Below, piece after piece: positions 1 to 7,422 of a stretch of 11,967 nucleotides of DNA. The notes beneath the pieces were generated by a model. It saw only the letters and a list, made by a program, of their open reading frames with translations. It was not told the DNA's origin and ran no database searches. Source of the stretch: Alphaproteobacteria bacterium (GTDB lineage Bacteria > Pseudomonadota > Alphaproteobacteria > ATCC43930 > CGMCC-115725); contig JASHTP010000096.1 in NCBI GenBank assembly GCA_030040495.1, positions 1 to 11,967 of the forward strand, read 5' to 3'. The number at the start of each line of letters is the position of its first letter. Positions within the stretch are counted from its first letter, which is position 1. A program made the translations under genes and the position numbers.

Positions 1-2
1 GG

Positions 3-332
3 CTCAAGCAGCAGGGCAAGCTCGACGAGGCGGCGGTGCTGGGCGCCGCCGGGCACGATCGCGGCTTCGTCCGCGCCGCGCTCGCGGTGCTCTCGGAGCT
101 GCCGCTCGAGGTGATCGATCGCGTGCTGGCGGCGCACAGTCCCAAAGGGGTCACCGCGCTCGCCTGGAAGAGCGGCTTCGGCATGCGCGCCGCCCACAAG
201 CTGCAGCTCCAGCTCGGCCAGATCGCGCCCGGCGCGGCGCTCAAGCCGCGCGAGGATGGCGGCTATCCGCTCAGCGCCGAAGCGATGCAGTGGCAGCTCG
301 ACTTCTTCCTCGGCATGCAGGGCAGCCGCTAG
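3..332 (+). CDS. DUF2336 domain protein, C-terminal end (partial)
   Basis: The frame is open from the left edge to a TAG at 330-332, giving 109 residues of a protein whose start lies outside the window. The visible part reads as alternating amphipathic helices: a KLDEAAVLGAAGHDRGFV-type repeat, then a segment with LPLEVIDRVLAAHSPKG and ALAWKSGFGMRAAHKLQ. This matches my memory of the C-terminal helical repeats of DUF2336 (PF10098), a family common in Rhodospirillales and Rhizobiales and of unknown biochemical role. An internal GTG at 36 could start a 98-residue ORF, but the family-like sequence continues upstream of it without a break, so the truncation is by the window and not biological. 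No signal peptide or membrane segment is visible. The gene converges on the OmpA-type lipoprotein gene; a perfect hairpin begins 7 bases after its stop. Confidence 0.75.
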   Translation, partial: LKQQGKLDEAAVLGAAGHDRGFVRAALAVLSELPLEVIDRVLAAHSPKGVTALAWKSGFGMRAAHKLQLQLGQIAPGAALKPREDGGYPLSAEAMQWQLDFFLGMQGSR

Positions 333-333
333 G

Positions 334-461
334 CCCAGGCGAACGGGCGAAGCCCGTTCGTCCGCGGCGGCGCCAGCGGTTGCTTCGCAACCGCGAAAGC
401 CGCGCCTCGCGGGCAATTCTCGGTTGCGGCTCCCAGGCGAACCGGCTGCGCCCGTTCGCCT
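334..461. repeat. Cluster of small perfect hairpins between convergent genes, two with a GCGAAGC core
   Basis: This gap holds at least three inverted repeats. Hairpin 1 (340-360) has a perfect 9-bp stem, CGAACGGGC / GCCCGTTCG, around a GAA loop. Hairpin 2 (376-394) has a perfect 8-bp stem, GCGGTTGC / GCAACCGC, around a TTC loop. Hairpin 3 pairs AGGCGAAC (435-442) with GTTCGCCT (454-461) around an 11-base loop. The core of hairpin 1 is GCGAAGC and that of hairpin 2 is its reverse complement, so each strand carries one GCGAAGC mini-hairpin. The segments 334-360 and 432-458 are also imperfect direct copies of each other with 4 differences in 27 bases. No T-run follows any stem, so this is not a classical intrinsic terminator. 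It may still act as a two-way 3'-end structure, or be a REP-like palindromic unit. Confidence 0.7.
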
Positions 462-466
462 TGGCG

Positions 467-1384
467 CTACTGCAGCGTGATCTCGACGACGCGGTTCCTG
501 GGCTCGCGCACGCCGTTGGCGGTCGGCACCGGCGGTTCGCGCTCGCCGACCCAGCGCGTGGTGATCCGCCCGGCGACGATGCCCTCCTCGACCAGCGCCG
601 CGCGCACGCGTTCGGCGCGCCGCTTGGAGAGCCCCATGTTGTAGCGGTCGGTGCCGGCGCGGTCGGCCTTGCCCACCAGCACGATCCGCAGCTTGGCGTT
701 CGCCTTGGCGAGCAGCGCCACCTGGTGCAGGATCAGCTTCGCCTCGGGCAGCAGCGAGGATTTGTCGAATTCGAAATAGACGCGGTATTCGCGTCCGGCG
801 CCCGGGCCCATGGCCGGCTGCGCCGCCGGCTCGGCGCGGCCTTCGAGGCGCGCCAGGGCGTCGAGGAACTGCTTGTGGCAGGGACCGTCGATGGCCGTCT
901 GCCAGTCGTCCTCCATGCGCTCGACCCAGCAATCGTAGCTGACCTGGGCGCGGGCGGCGACCAGCGGCAGCCGGTCGCGACCGCCGGCATCGAGCGCCGC
1001 CACCAGCCGCGCCCGGCTCTGCGCGAGATCGGTGCGGAACTTGTTGGGGACCTCGAGCGGAACCAGCCAGTTGCCGTTGTCCTCCGGCGGCACCGCTTCG
1101 CCCGCGGCCGCGGCCAGGCCCTTGCGGGCGAAATAGTCGGCGTCGGCCCAGTCCTTGATCTCGTCCTCCAGCGAGCCGGCGAGCCCGGCATAGTCGGAGG
1201 TCAGCCCCTCGGTGAAGGTGGCGGGCTTCGCCGGCGCGGCGGCGCGCAGCTTGCCGAGATTGTAGGGGGCGAAGGACACGTTCCCCCGCATCGGCGGCTG
1301 GAAGGACCAGCCCGAGCAGCCGGCGAGCAGCAGGGCCAAGCCCCAGATGGCCAAACCTCCGGCAATGCTTCTATGGTGCTTCAT
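467..1384 (-). CDS. OmpA-family peptidoglycan-binding lipoprotein
   Basis: The 305-residue protein starts with a lipoprotein signal: basic MKHHR, a hydrophobic stretch at residues 11-20, and a lipobox L20-A21-G22-C23. Cys23 is therefore predicted to be lipidated and the protein anchored in the envelope, probably the outer membrane. Residues about 30-190 form a helical, Rhodospirillales-type N-terminal region that I cannot assign, with Cys152 and Cys169 as a possible disulfide. An Ala/Pro linker (about 184-197) leads to a C-terminal OmpA domain (about 200-305). That domain contains YFEFDKSSLLPEA, VGKADRAGTDRYN with Asp241, and LSKRRAERV with Arg256. The Asp and Arg are the pair that normally grips diaminopimelate in peptidoglycan. 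The ATG at 1384 has GGGAAGGA about 8 bases upstream. The likely role is tethering the outer membrane to the cell wall. It diverges from the exported protein at 1615. Confidence 0.88.
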   Translation of the reverse strand: MKHHRSIAGGLAIWGLALLLAGCSGWSFQPPMRGNVSFAPYNLGKLRAAAPAKPATFTEGLTSDYAGLAGSLEDEIKDWADADYFARKGLAAAAGEAVPPEDNGNWLVPLEVPNKFRTDLAQSRARLVAALDAGGRDRLPLVAARAQVSYDCWVERMEDDWQTAIDGPCHKQFLDALARLEGRAEPAAQPAMGPGAGREYRVYFEFDKSSLLPEAKLILHQVALLAKANAKLRIVLVGKADRAGTDRYNMGLSKRRAERVRAALVEEGIVAGRITTRWVGEREPPVPTANGVREPRNRVVEITLQ

Positions 1385-1614
1385 CGTCCCGTCCTTCCCT
1401 GCATCGGCATCGGCTTCGCGGCCATGGACCCGCCGCCGAGCTCTCGGCGCTGCACTAAGACGCCTGGTTCAACCGCCGGTTCCCCGGGGGACATTCTGTC
1501 TCCGGGAAGTATTATTGCAACAGTTATCAGCAGTTCCGGCAAGCCGGCCGATCCGCTAAACTGTCGCGCAGCCGAAATAAAGCCGCGGCGGGCGGCGCAA
1601 GAGCGGAGAGCGGC
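1385..1614. promoter_or_regulatory. Divergent intergenic region between OmpA-type lipoprotein and exported protein genes
   Basis: This 230-base gap separates two divergently transcribed genes, so it should carry both promoters. A relatively AT-rich patch at about 1509-1529 (including TATTATTGCAACAGTTATC) stands out from the GC-rich surroundings and is the likeliest promoter zone. I could not fit a convincing -35/-10 pair on either strand. A near-perfect 14-base palindrome at 1479-1492, GTTCCCCGGGGGAC with one T/G mismatch, could be a protein-binding site. The two ribosome binding sites are GGGAAGGA (minus strand, about 1393-1399) and GGAGAG at 1605-1610 (plus strand). Confidence 0.4.
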
Positions 1615-2073
1615 ATGCGGATCGAGGGATGGCGGGTCGCGATCGCCGCAGCGCTGGCGCTGCCTTGCCTCGCCGGCGCGGCCGATGCCCAGATCGTGCG
1701 GTCGCCCGACGAGATCCGGGCCTGCCTGTGCAAGGAGCAGACCGTCGCCAGCCTGGACGCCGAGGTTCAAGCGCAAAGCCGCGCCTATGAGGCGAAGCGC
1801 CAGGCCTTCGCGGCGCTGGACAAGCGGGTCCAGGCCTCGCGGCCGCGGGTCGACGTCAACAACCCGGCCGACGTCGAGGCCTTCAAGCACCTGCTCGCCG
1901 AGCGCGACGAGGCCGGTGACAACCTCGCCGGCCCGGTGACCGAGAGCTATGCCGCGGCGGTGAAGCGCTACAATGCGGCGGTCGCCGACTATAACGGGGC
2001 CTGCGCCGGCAAGGCCTTCGACCAGGACGTGCTCGCCGAGCAGAAGCGCACGCTCAGCTGCCCCAAGCTCTAG
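1615..2073 (+). CDS. Small exported coiled-coil protein with four cysteines, function unknown
   Basis: The 152-residue product begins with a Sec signal peptide (basic MRIEGWR, hydrophobic residues 8-22) and a probable cleavage site after ADA at residue 25. The mature part has Cys37 and Cys39 (ACLCKEQ) near the N-terminus and Cys130 and Cys149 near the C-terminus, enough for two disulfides that would clamp the ends together. Between them are charged Ala-rich helices (about 41-76 and 98-128, for example LDAEVQAQSRAYEAKRQAF) that look like coiled coil. I recall similar short periplasmic proteins annotated as hypothetical in Rhodospirillales, but I do not recognise a named family. The ATG at 1615 is preceded by GGAG 6 bases upstream and gives an intact signal peptide. 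It is divergent from the peptidoglycan-binding lipoprotein, so an envelope role is a reasonable but unproven guess. Confidence 0.7.
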   Translation: MRIEGWRVAIAAALALPCLAGAADAQIVRSPDEIRACLCKEQTVASLDAEVQAQSRAYEAKRQAFAALDKRVQASRPRVDVNNPADVEAFKHLLAERDEAGDNLAGPVTESYAAAVKRYNAAVADYNGACAGKAFDQDVLAEQKRTLSCPKL

Positions 2074-2085
2074 AATTTCTTATTT

Positions 2086-2138
2086 TGTCGCGTTTTCTTC
2101 ACGCGAACCGGTGCCCACTTCGCTTGAAAGCGCTCTAG
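2086..2138. repeat. Imperfect palindromic intergenic element, alphaproteobacterial type
   Basis: The outer arms GCGTTTTC (2090-2097) and GAAAGCGC (2126-2133) pair with a single G-T wobble. The inner arms GCGAA (2103-2107) and TTCGC (2119-2123) pair perfectly, leaving an asymmetric internal bulge (TTCAC against TT) and an 11-base loop containing ACCGGT-like sequence. The element begins about 13 bases after the stop of the plus-strand gene and lies between two convergent genes. I recall very similar sequence, with GAACCGG followed by a CCACTTCGCT-like segment, scattered in many copies in intergenic DNA of Rhizobiales and relatives; this is from memory and not searched. The T-rich stretch at 2076-2087 lies before the stem on the plus strand, so it does not make a standard terminator. 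It could still block convergent transcripts. Confidence 0.6.
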
Positions 2139-2165
2139 CGCGGGCGATCGGCGCCGCGGTCGAGC

Positions 2166-2606
2166 CTAGGAAGGCGGGCCGGCCAGGACCGGAAGCTCGA
2201 CCGTCAGCGGCGCGCTGTGCTCGAAGGTCAGCGTGACCGGGAAATGGTCGCCCGGTCGAAGCGGCTGCTTCAGCCCGATCAGCATGAGATAGAACCCGCC
2301 CGGTGCCAGCACGACACGGGCGCCGGGGGCGAGGGCCAGCGGGCCCGTCGCGCGCATCGCCATGACGCCGTCCTTCATCTCGTCGCGATGCAGTTCCGCC
2401 CGCGCGGCGACGGGCGTGGTCACCGCCAGCAGCCGGTCGGCGCTGCCGGTGCGGTTCACCAGGGTGAAATAGGCGACGCTGTTGAGGGCGCCCTCGAGCG
2501 AGGGCTTGACCCAAGCGCCGTCGACGATCCAGTTCGGGCCCTGGGCGCGCGCCGCGGCCAGGCTGGCGAGGAGGGCGGGGACCATCAGCAGCAGGCGGCG
2601 GCGCAT
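2166..2606 (-). CDS. PCu(A)C-family periplasmic copper chaperone with altered copper motif
   Basis: The 146-residue protein has a signal peptide (MRRRLLLMVP, hydrophobic to about residue 18, likely cut after ARA or nearby). The mature cupredoxin-like domain fits PF04314, PCu(A)C, whose members carry copper in the periplasm to assembling cytochrome c oxidase. Recognisable blocks are WVKPS, AYFTLVNRTGSADRLL, AELHRDEMKDGVMAMR and PGGFYLMLIGLKQPL. The family copper motif is H-x10-M-x21-H-x-M. Here His73, Met84 and Met108 fall in exact register, but the second histidine is Tyr106 (codon TAT), so only three of the four usual ligands remain. Copper binding is therefore likely but may be weaker or different. 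The ATG at 2606 follows the mlrC-family stop by 3 bases, with GAGGAG 7 bases upstream, so it is the last gene of the hisI operon. Partners usual for this family (Sco/SenC, oxidase subunits) are not in the window. Confidence 0.85.
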   Translation of the reverse strand: MRRRLLLMVPALLASLAAARAQGPNWIVDGAWVKPSLEGALNSVAYFTLVNRTGSADRLLAVTTPVAARAELHRDEMKDGVMAMRATGPLALAPGARVVLAPGGFYLMLIGLKQPLRPGDHFPVTLTFEHSAPLTVELPVLAGPPS

Positions 2607-2609
2607 GGC

Positions 2610-4100
2610 TCAGCTCCTCGGCTCGAGCGGCGCGTTGAGCCGGTCGAGCGGAAAGACCGGCCGGCGCACATGCTCGAAGCGCAGCCGGTCATTGTCCGAG
2701 GTGGTGACGCCCTCGCCGTCGCAGGTGATGGTGGCGCGCGCCAGCGGCGCGAAGCCGGCGCGGTAATGGATGCGCGACTTCAGCAGCAGGTAGCGCTTGT
2801 GCCTGGGGTCGATGCCGACCGAGGTGAAGACGCCCTGGTCCCAGGGCTCGTGATGGCGCGAGACGACGACGATCTCGATCTTGCCGGTGTCGAGCACCGC
2901 GGTCGGGCCCATGTTGACCTTGACGCCGGTGTACATCGGCCCGCGCACGATCCATTCGCCGTCGCTGAGCGTGCGCACCCTGCCGGTGACGGCGAGCGGC
3001 TCGCCGCGCCTGCCGATCGACGGCATGTCCAGCTTGCCGCCGAGCTTCAGGGTGATCGTGGCGCCGACGCCGGCCGCGGCCATCTGTCTCACCGCCTCGG
3101 GATCCCAGACCGCGGCGACGGCGACGTCCTCGAGCCCCTGGCGCATCACCTCGCGCAGCACGGTCATCACGTCCTGGGTGCCGCCGGAGCCGGTATTGTC
3201 GGCATGGTCGAGCAGCAGCACCGGGCCCTCGCCGATCGCCTTGGCGCGCGCCACCGCCTGGGCGAGATCCTCGTGGCGATAGAGGAACTGCTCGCGCTGC
3301 CGCCAGGCGGCGTCCATCAGCCGCTCGGCGGCGGCCTGCGCCCGGGCGCGGTCGCCGTCGGCGATGCAGATCGCCGACATGCCGGCATCGGGCATGTCGG
3401 CCAGCGGGAAGCCGCCGAACACGGTGGCGGCCAGCAGCCCGCCGCGCTCCTCGGCGCGCGCCATGGCGATCAGGCTGCGCATCGGCTCGTCGTCGGTGCC
3501 CATGCGCAGGGTCTGCGCCAGCAGCGGCCGGTGCGTCCAGCCCATGACCGGCCTTATCTCGCCCTTCATCGCGCGCAGCAGGATGCGGCCGACCTGCTCG
3601 CCGACCTCGTACATGTCGACATGCGGATAAGTCTTGTAGCCGATGAGCGCCGTGCAGTTGCGCACCATGCGGTCGGTCAGGTTGGCGTGCAGGTCGCAGG
3701 TGACGGCGATGGGCAGCTCCGGCGCCAGCGCGCGGATGCGCTCCAGCAGCGTGCCTTCGCCGTCGGCCGTCGTCTCCGCCACCATGGCGCCGTGCAGGTC
3801 GAGCAGCGCCGCGTCGCAGCCCCGACGCACCGCGTCGAGGATGGCGTCCGACATCAACGCATAGGCCTCGGCCGCCACCGGGCCGCTCGGCATCGCCTCG
3901 GCGGCGACCGGCGTCGCCACCTCGGCGCCGATCTCGCGCGCGAGCTTCAGATAGGCGCCGATCGGCATCGCCGTGCCCTCATAGGCGCGCCGCGCCTCGG
4001 CGCCGAAATAGGCGCCCCATTCGAGAAAGCGCTGCCAATCGGTCTTGACCGGCGAGAAGGTGTTGGTCTCGTGCTTCATCATGGCGACGACGAGGCGCAT
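2610..4100 (-). CDS. M81-family metallopeptidase, MlrC-like
   Basis: The 496-residue product matches the full length of the MlrC family (peptidase M81; DUF1485 N-terminal domain followed by the MlrC C-terminal domain). Family hallmarks are MMKHETNTFSP at residues 7-17, DLHGAMV at 101-107, CDLHANLTDR at 135-144 and TYPHVDMYE at 157-165. Further ones are LLDHADNTGSGGTQD at 296-310 and KSRIHYRAGF at 441-450. Asp136, His138 and His160 sit at the same mutual spacing as the metal ligands I recall for MlrC of microcystin-degrading Sphingomonas. MlrC itself cleaves linear peptides, but most M81 homologs occur in bacteria that do not degrade microcystin and have no known substrate. There is no signal peptide, so the enzyme is cytoplasmic. 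The start follows the hisI stop by 3 bases, with AAGGAG inside the hisI end, which implies translational coupling. The divergent ABC importer could deliver a substrate, but that is inference. Confidence 0.9.
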   Translation of the reverse strand: MRLVVAMMKHETNTFSPVKTDWQRFLEWGAYFGAEARRAYEGTAMPIGAYLKLAREIGAEVATPVAAEAMPSGPVAAEAYALMSDAILDAVRRGCDAALLDLHGAMVAETTADGEGTLLERIRALAPELPIAVTCDLHANLTDRMVRNCTALIGYKTYPHVDMYEVGEQVGRILLRAMKGEIRPVMGWTHRPLLAQTLRMGTDDEPMRSLIAMARAEERGGLLAATVFGGFPLADMPDAGMSAICIADGDRARAQAAAERLMDAAWRQREQFLYRHEDLAQAVARAKAIGEGPVLLLDHADNTGSGGTQDVMTVLREVMRQGLEDVAVAAVWDPEAVRQMAAAGVGATITLKLGGKLDMPSIGRRGEPLAVTGRVRTLSDGEWIVRGPMYTGVKVNMGPTAVLDTGKIEIVVVSRHHEPWDQGVFTSVGIDPRHKRYLLLKSRIHYRAGFAPLARATITCDGEGVTTSDNDRLRFEHVRRPVFPLDRLNAPLEPRS

Positions 4101-4103
4101 CCT

Positions 4104-4505
4104 TCACTCCTTCTCGCCGTAGAGCTCGGCCGGGGACACCTCCGGCCGCGCGATCTCGATCAGCCCGCCGTCGCGCCAGGCGCGGAAGAAGCAGCTGCGC
4201 CGGCCGGTATGGCAGGCGACGCCGTGCTGGTCGACTAGCAGCAGCAGCGCGTCGCCGTCGCAATCGACCCTGAGCTCGACCAGCCGCTGCGTCTGGCCCG
4301 AGCTCTCGCCCTTGCGCCAGAGCCGGTCGCGCGAGCGCGACCAGTAATGCGCCTCTCCCGTGCGCAGCGTCTCCTCCACCGCCAGCCGGTTCATCCAGGC
4401 GACCATCAGCACCTCGCCGCTGTCGTGCTGCTGCGCCACCGCCGCGACCAGCCCGCGCCCGTCGAAGCGCAGCTCGGCCAGCAGCTCGCTCAGGCCTTGC
4501 GTCAT
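4104..4505 (-). CDS. hisI: Phosphoribosyl-AMP cyclohydrolase (HisI)
   Basis: The enzyme opens the purine ring of 1-(5-phosphoribosyl)-AMP, the third step of histidine biosynthesis, in the cytoplasm. The 133-residue length is that of stand-alone HisI; there is no fused HisE (pyrophosphohydrolase) domain. Signature blocks are VAWMNRLAVEETLRTGEAHYWSRSR at 35-59, RKGESSGQTQ at 64-73, and the metal-binding segment VDCDGDAL at 80-87 followed by GVACHTGRRSCFF at 95-107. Asp81, Asp83 and Asp85 form the acidic magnesium motif. Cys82, Cys98 and Cys105 have the 16- and 7-residue spacing of the zinc ligands in characterised HisI. The ATG at 4505 has GGGAG 7 bases upstream. It is the first gene of the operon with the M81 enzyme and the copper chaperone, and no other his gene is in the window. 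Confidence 0.95.
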   Translation of the reverse strand: MTQGLSELLAELRFDGRGLVAAVAQQHDSGEVLMVAWMNRLAVEETLRTGEAHYWSRSRDRLWRKGESSGQTQRLVELRVDCDGDALLLLVDQHGVACHTGRRSCFFRAWRDGGLIEIARPEVSPAELYGEKE

Positions 4506-4661
4506 CGTCGCTCTCCCGCTCCGACCGGTTTATAAGGGCGCGGCGGGCGGCGCGAAAGCCCGTGCCGAGGCCGGCGCGGCGGGCGCCGCCCGCTCCCCGG
4601 CGGGCTTGTGCCGACATCGGCGAGTGGCTAGCCTTGCGCGCAAGCAACGACGAGGCCGGCG
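4506..4661. promoter_or_regulatory. Divergent promoter region between hisI operon and liv-type importer
   Basis: This 156-base gap drives two operons in opposite directions. For the importer, TTGTGC (4606-4611) and TAGCCT (4629-4634) are separated by 17 bases and form a plausible -35/-10 pair. The -10 is followed 27 bases later by the first ATG. For hisI, the minus strand carries TTATAA (4530-4535), about 25 bases before the ATG, as a possible -10, but no good -35 is visible. The centre (about 4540-4600) is extremely GC-rich with short self-complementary runs such as GGCGGGCGCCGCC. I see no riboswitch, leader peptide or his-type attenuator. Confidence 0.4.
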
Positions 4662-6171
<1,510 letters not shown>

Positions 6172-6185
6172 AGGGGAGTTTGCAG

Positions 6186-7391
6186 ATGCGAATGAAACTG
6201 TTGCTGGCCGCGGTCGCGGCGGTTGCGCTGAGTGCCGCCGGCGCCGAGGCCCAATCGAGCGGGCCGGTCAAGATCGGCGTGCTCAACGACATGTCGTCGC
6301 TCTATGCCGATATCGGCGGCAAGGGCTCGGTGGTCGCCGCCGAGATGGCGGCCGAGGATGCCGGGCCGGTGCTGGGCCAGAAGGTGCAGATCATCTCGGC
6401 CGACCACCAGAACAAGCCGGATGTCGGCGCCGCCATCGCGCGGCAATGGTACGACGAGAATGGCGTCGACGCGATCACCGACGTGCCGACCTCCTCGGTG
6501 GCGCTCGCCGTCAACGAGGTGGCGCGCGAGAAGAAGAAGATCGCGCTCTTCGTCGGTCCCGCCTCCTCCGATCTCACCGGGCCCAAATGCAACGCCTACG
6601 CGGCGAGCTGGGTCTACGACACCTATTCGCTCGCCCACGTGACCGGCGGCGCGGTGGTGAAGAGCGGCGGCAACACCTGGTTCTTCATCACCGCCGACTA
6701 TGCCTTCGGTCATGCGCTCGAGCGCGACACCGCCGACGTGGTGAAGGCGGCGGGCGGCACGGTGGTGGGCGACGTGCAGGTGCCGCTCAACACCGCCGAC
6801 TTCTCCTCCTATCTGCTGCAGGCGCAGGCCTCCAAGGCGAAGATCATCGGCCTCGCCAACGCCGGCGGCGATACCATCAACTCGATCAAGCAGGGCGCCG
6901 AGTTCGGCATCACCGAAGGCGGCCAGAAATTCGCCGGCCTCCTCATCTTCACCAGCGACGTGCACAGCCTCGGCCTCAAGGCGGCGCAGGGGCTGCAGCT
7001 CACCGCGCCCTTCTATCACGACATGAACGCCGAGACGCGCGCCTTCTCCAAGCGCTTTTCCGACCGCTTCGGCCGGCCGCCGACCTTCGACCAGGCCGGC
7101 GTGTACAGCGCCGTGGCGCATTACCTGAAGGCGATCAAGGCGATCGGCACCAAGGATCCCGACAAGGTGATGGCCGAGATGCGCAAGCTGCCGATCAACG
7201 ACTTCATGACCAAGAACGGCAAGCTGCGCGAGGACGGCCGCGTCGTCCGCGACATGTATCTCTTCGAGGTGAAGAAGCCGTCGGAGTCGAAGGGCGAGTG
7301 GGACATGCTGAAGCTGATCGAGACCGTTCCCGGCGACCAGGCCTTCCGCCCGCTCGACAAGGGCGACTGCCCGCTGGTGAAGAAGGGCTAG
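6186..7391 (+). CDS. Periplasmic substrate-binding protein of the HAAT ABC importer (LivJ/LivK-like)
   Basis: The 401-residue protein has a Sec signal peptide (MRMKLLLAAV..., likely cut after AEA at residue 22). A type I periplasmic-binding fold of the Peripl_BP_6 kind follows. It opens with VKIGVLNDMSSLYADIGGKGS (28-48) and includes TDVPTSSVALAVNEVA (98-113), a hinge region around TWFFITADYAFGHALE (164-179) and IIGLANAGGDTINSIKQ (220-236). The motif set resembles a subgroup common in Bradyrhizobium and Rhodospirillales with no proven ligand; its pocket differs from the classical Leu/Ile/Val-binding proteins, so I give no gene symbol. Cys135 and Cys395 are the only cysteines I count. The start has AGGGGAG (6172-6178) 7 bases upstream of the ATG; a second ATG at 6192 is too far away. 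It delivers the captured ligand to LivH/LivM. Candidates include amino acids, amides, short peptides or aromatic acids. Confidence 0.9.
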   Translation: MRMKLLLAAVAAVALSAAGAEAQSSGPVKIGVLNDMSSLYADIGGKGSVVAAEMAAEDAGPVLGQKVQIISADHQNKPDVGAAIARQWYDENGVDAITDVPTSSVALAVNEVAREKKKIALFVGPASSDLTGPKCNAYAASWVYDTYSLAHVTGGAVVKSGGNTWFFITADYAFGHALERDTADVVKAAGGTVVGDVQVPLNTADFSSYLLQAQASKAKIIGLANAGGDTINSIKQGAEFGITEGGQKFAGLLIFTSDVHSLGLKAAQGLQLTAPFYHDMNAETRAFSKRFSDRFGRPPTFDQAGVYSAVAHYLKAIKAIGTKDPDKVMAEMRKLPINDFMTKNGKLREDGRVVRDMYLFEVKKPSESKGEWDMLKLIETVPGDQAFRPLDKGDCPLVKKG

Positions 7392-7422
7392 GCCGGCCGA
7401 TGCGCCTGCGGAGGCTGCGCTG

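Noticed and set aside
334..461. The palindrome cluster as a CRISPR array
   Set aside because: The repeats are adjacent hairpins of different sequence without regular unique spacers, and there are no cas genes.
290..1939. A 549-codon plus-strand frame across the lipoprotein gene and the following intergenic region
   Set aside because: It runs antisense to the OmpA-family gene, through hairpins and the divergent promoter, and its composition is that of a shadow frame.
2217..4238. A 673-codon open frame on the plus strand, antisense to the M81 and hisI genes
   Set aside because: It is His/Arg/Gly/Ala-rich with no family motif and mirrors the strongly conserved coding strand; long antisense frames are expected in DNA this GC-rich.
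4506..4661. A histidine attenuator or riboswitch leader before hisI
   Set aside because: No His-rich leader peptide, no alternating stem pattern and no T-run is visible.
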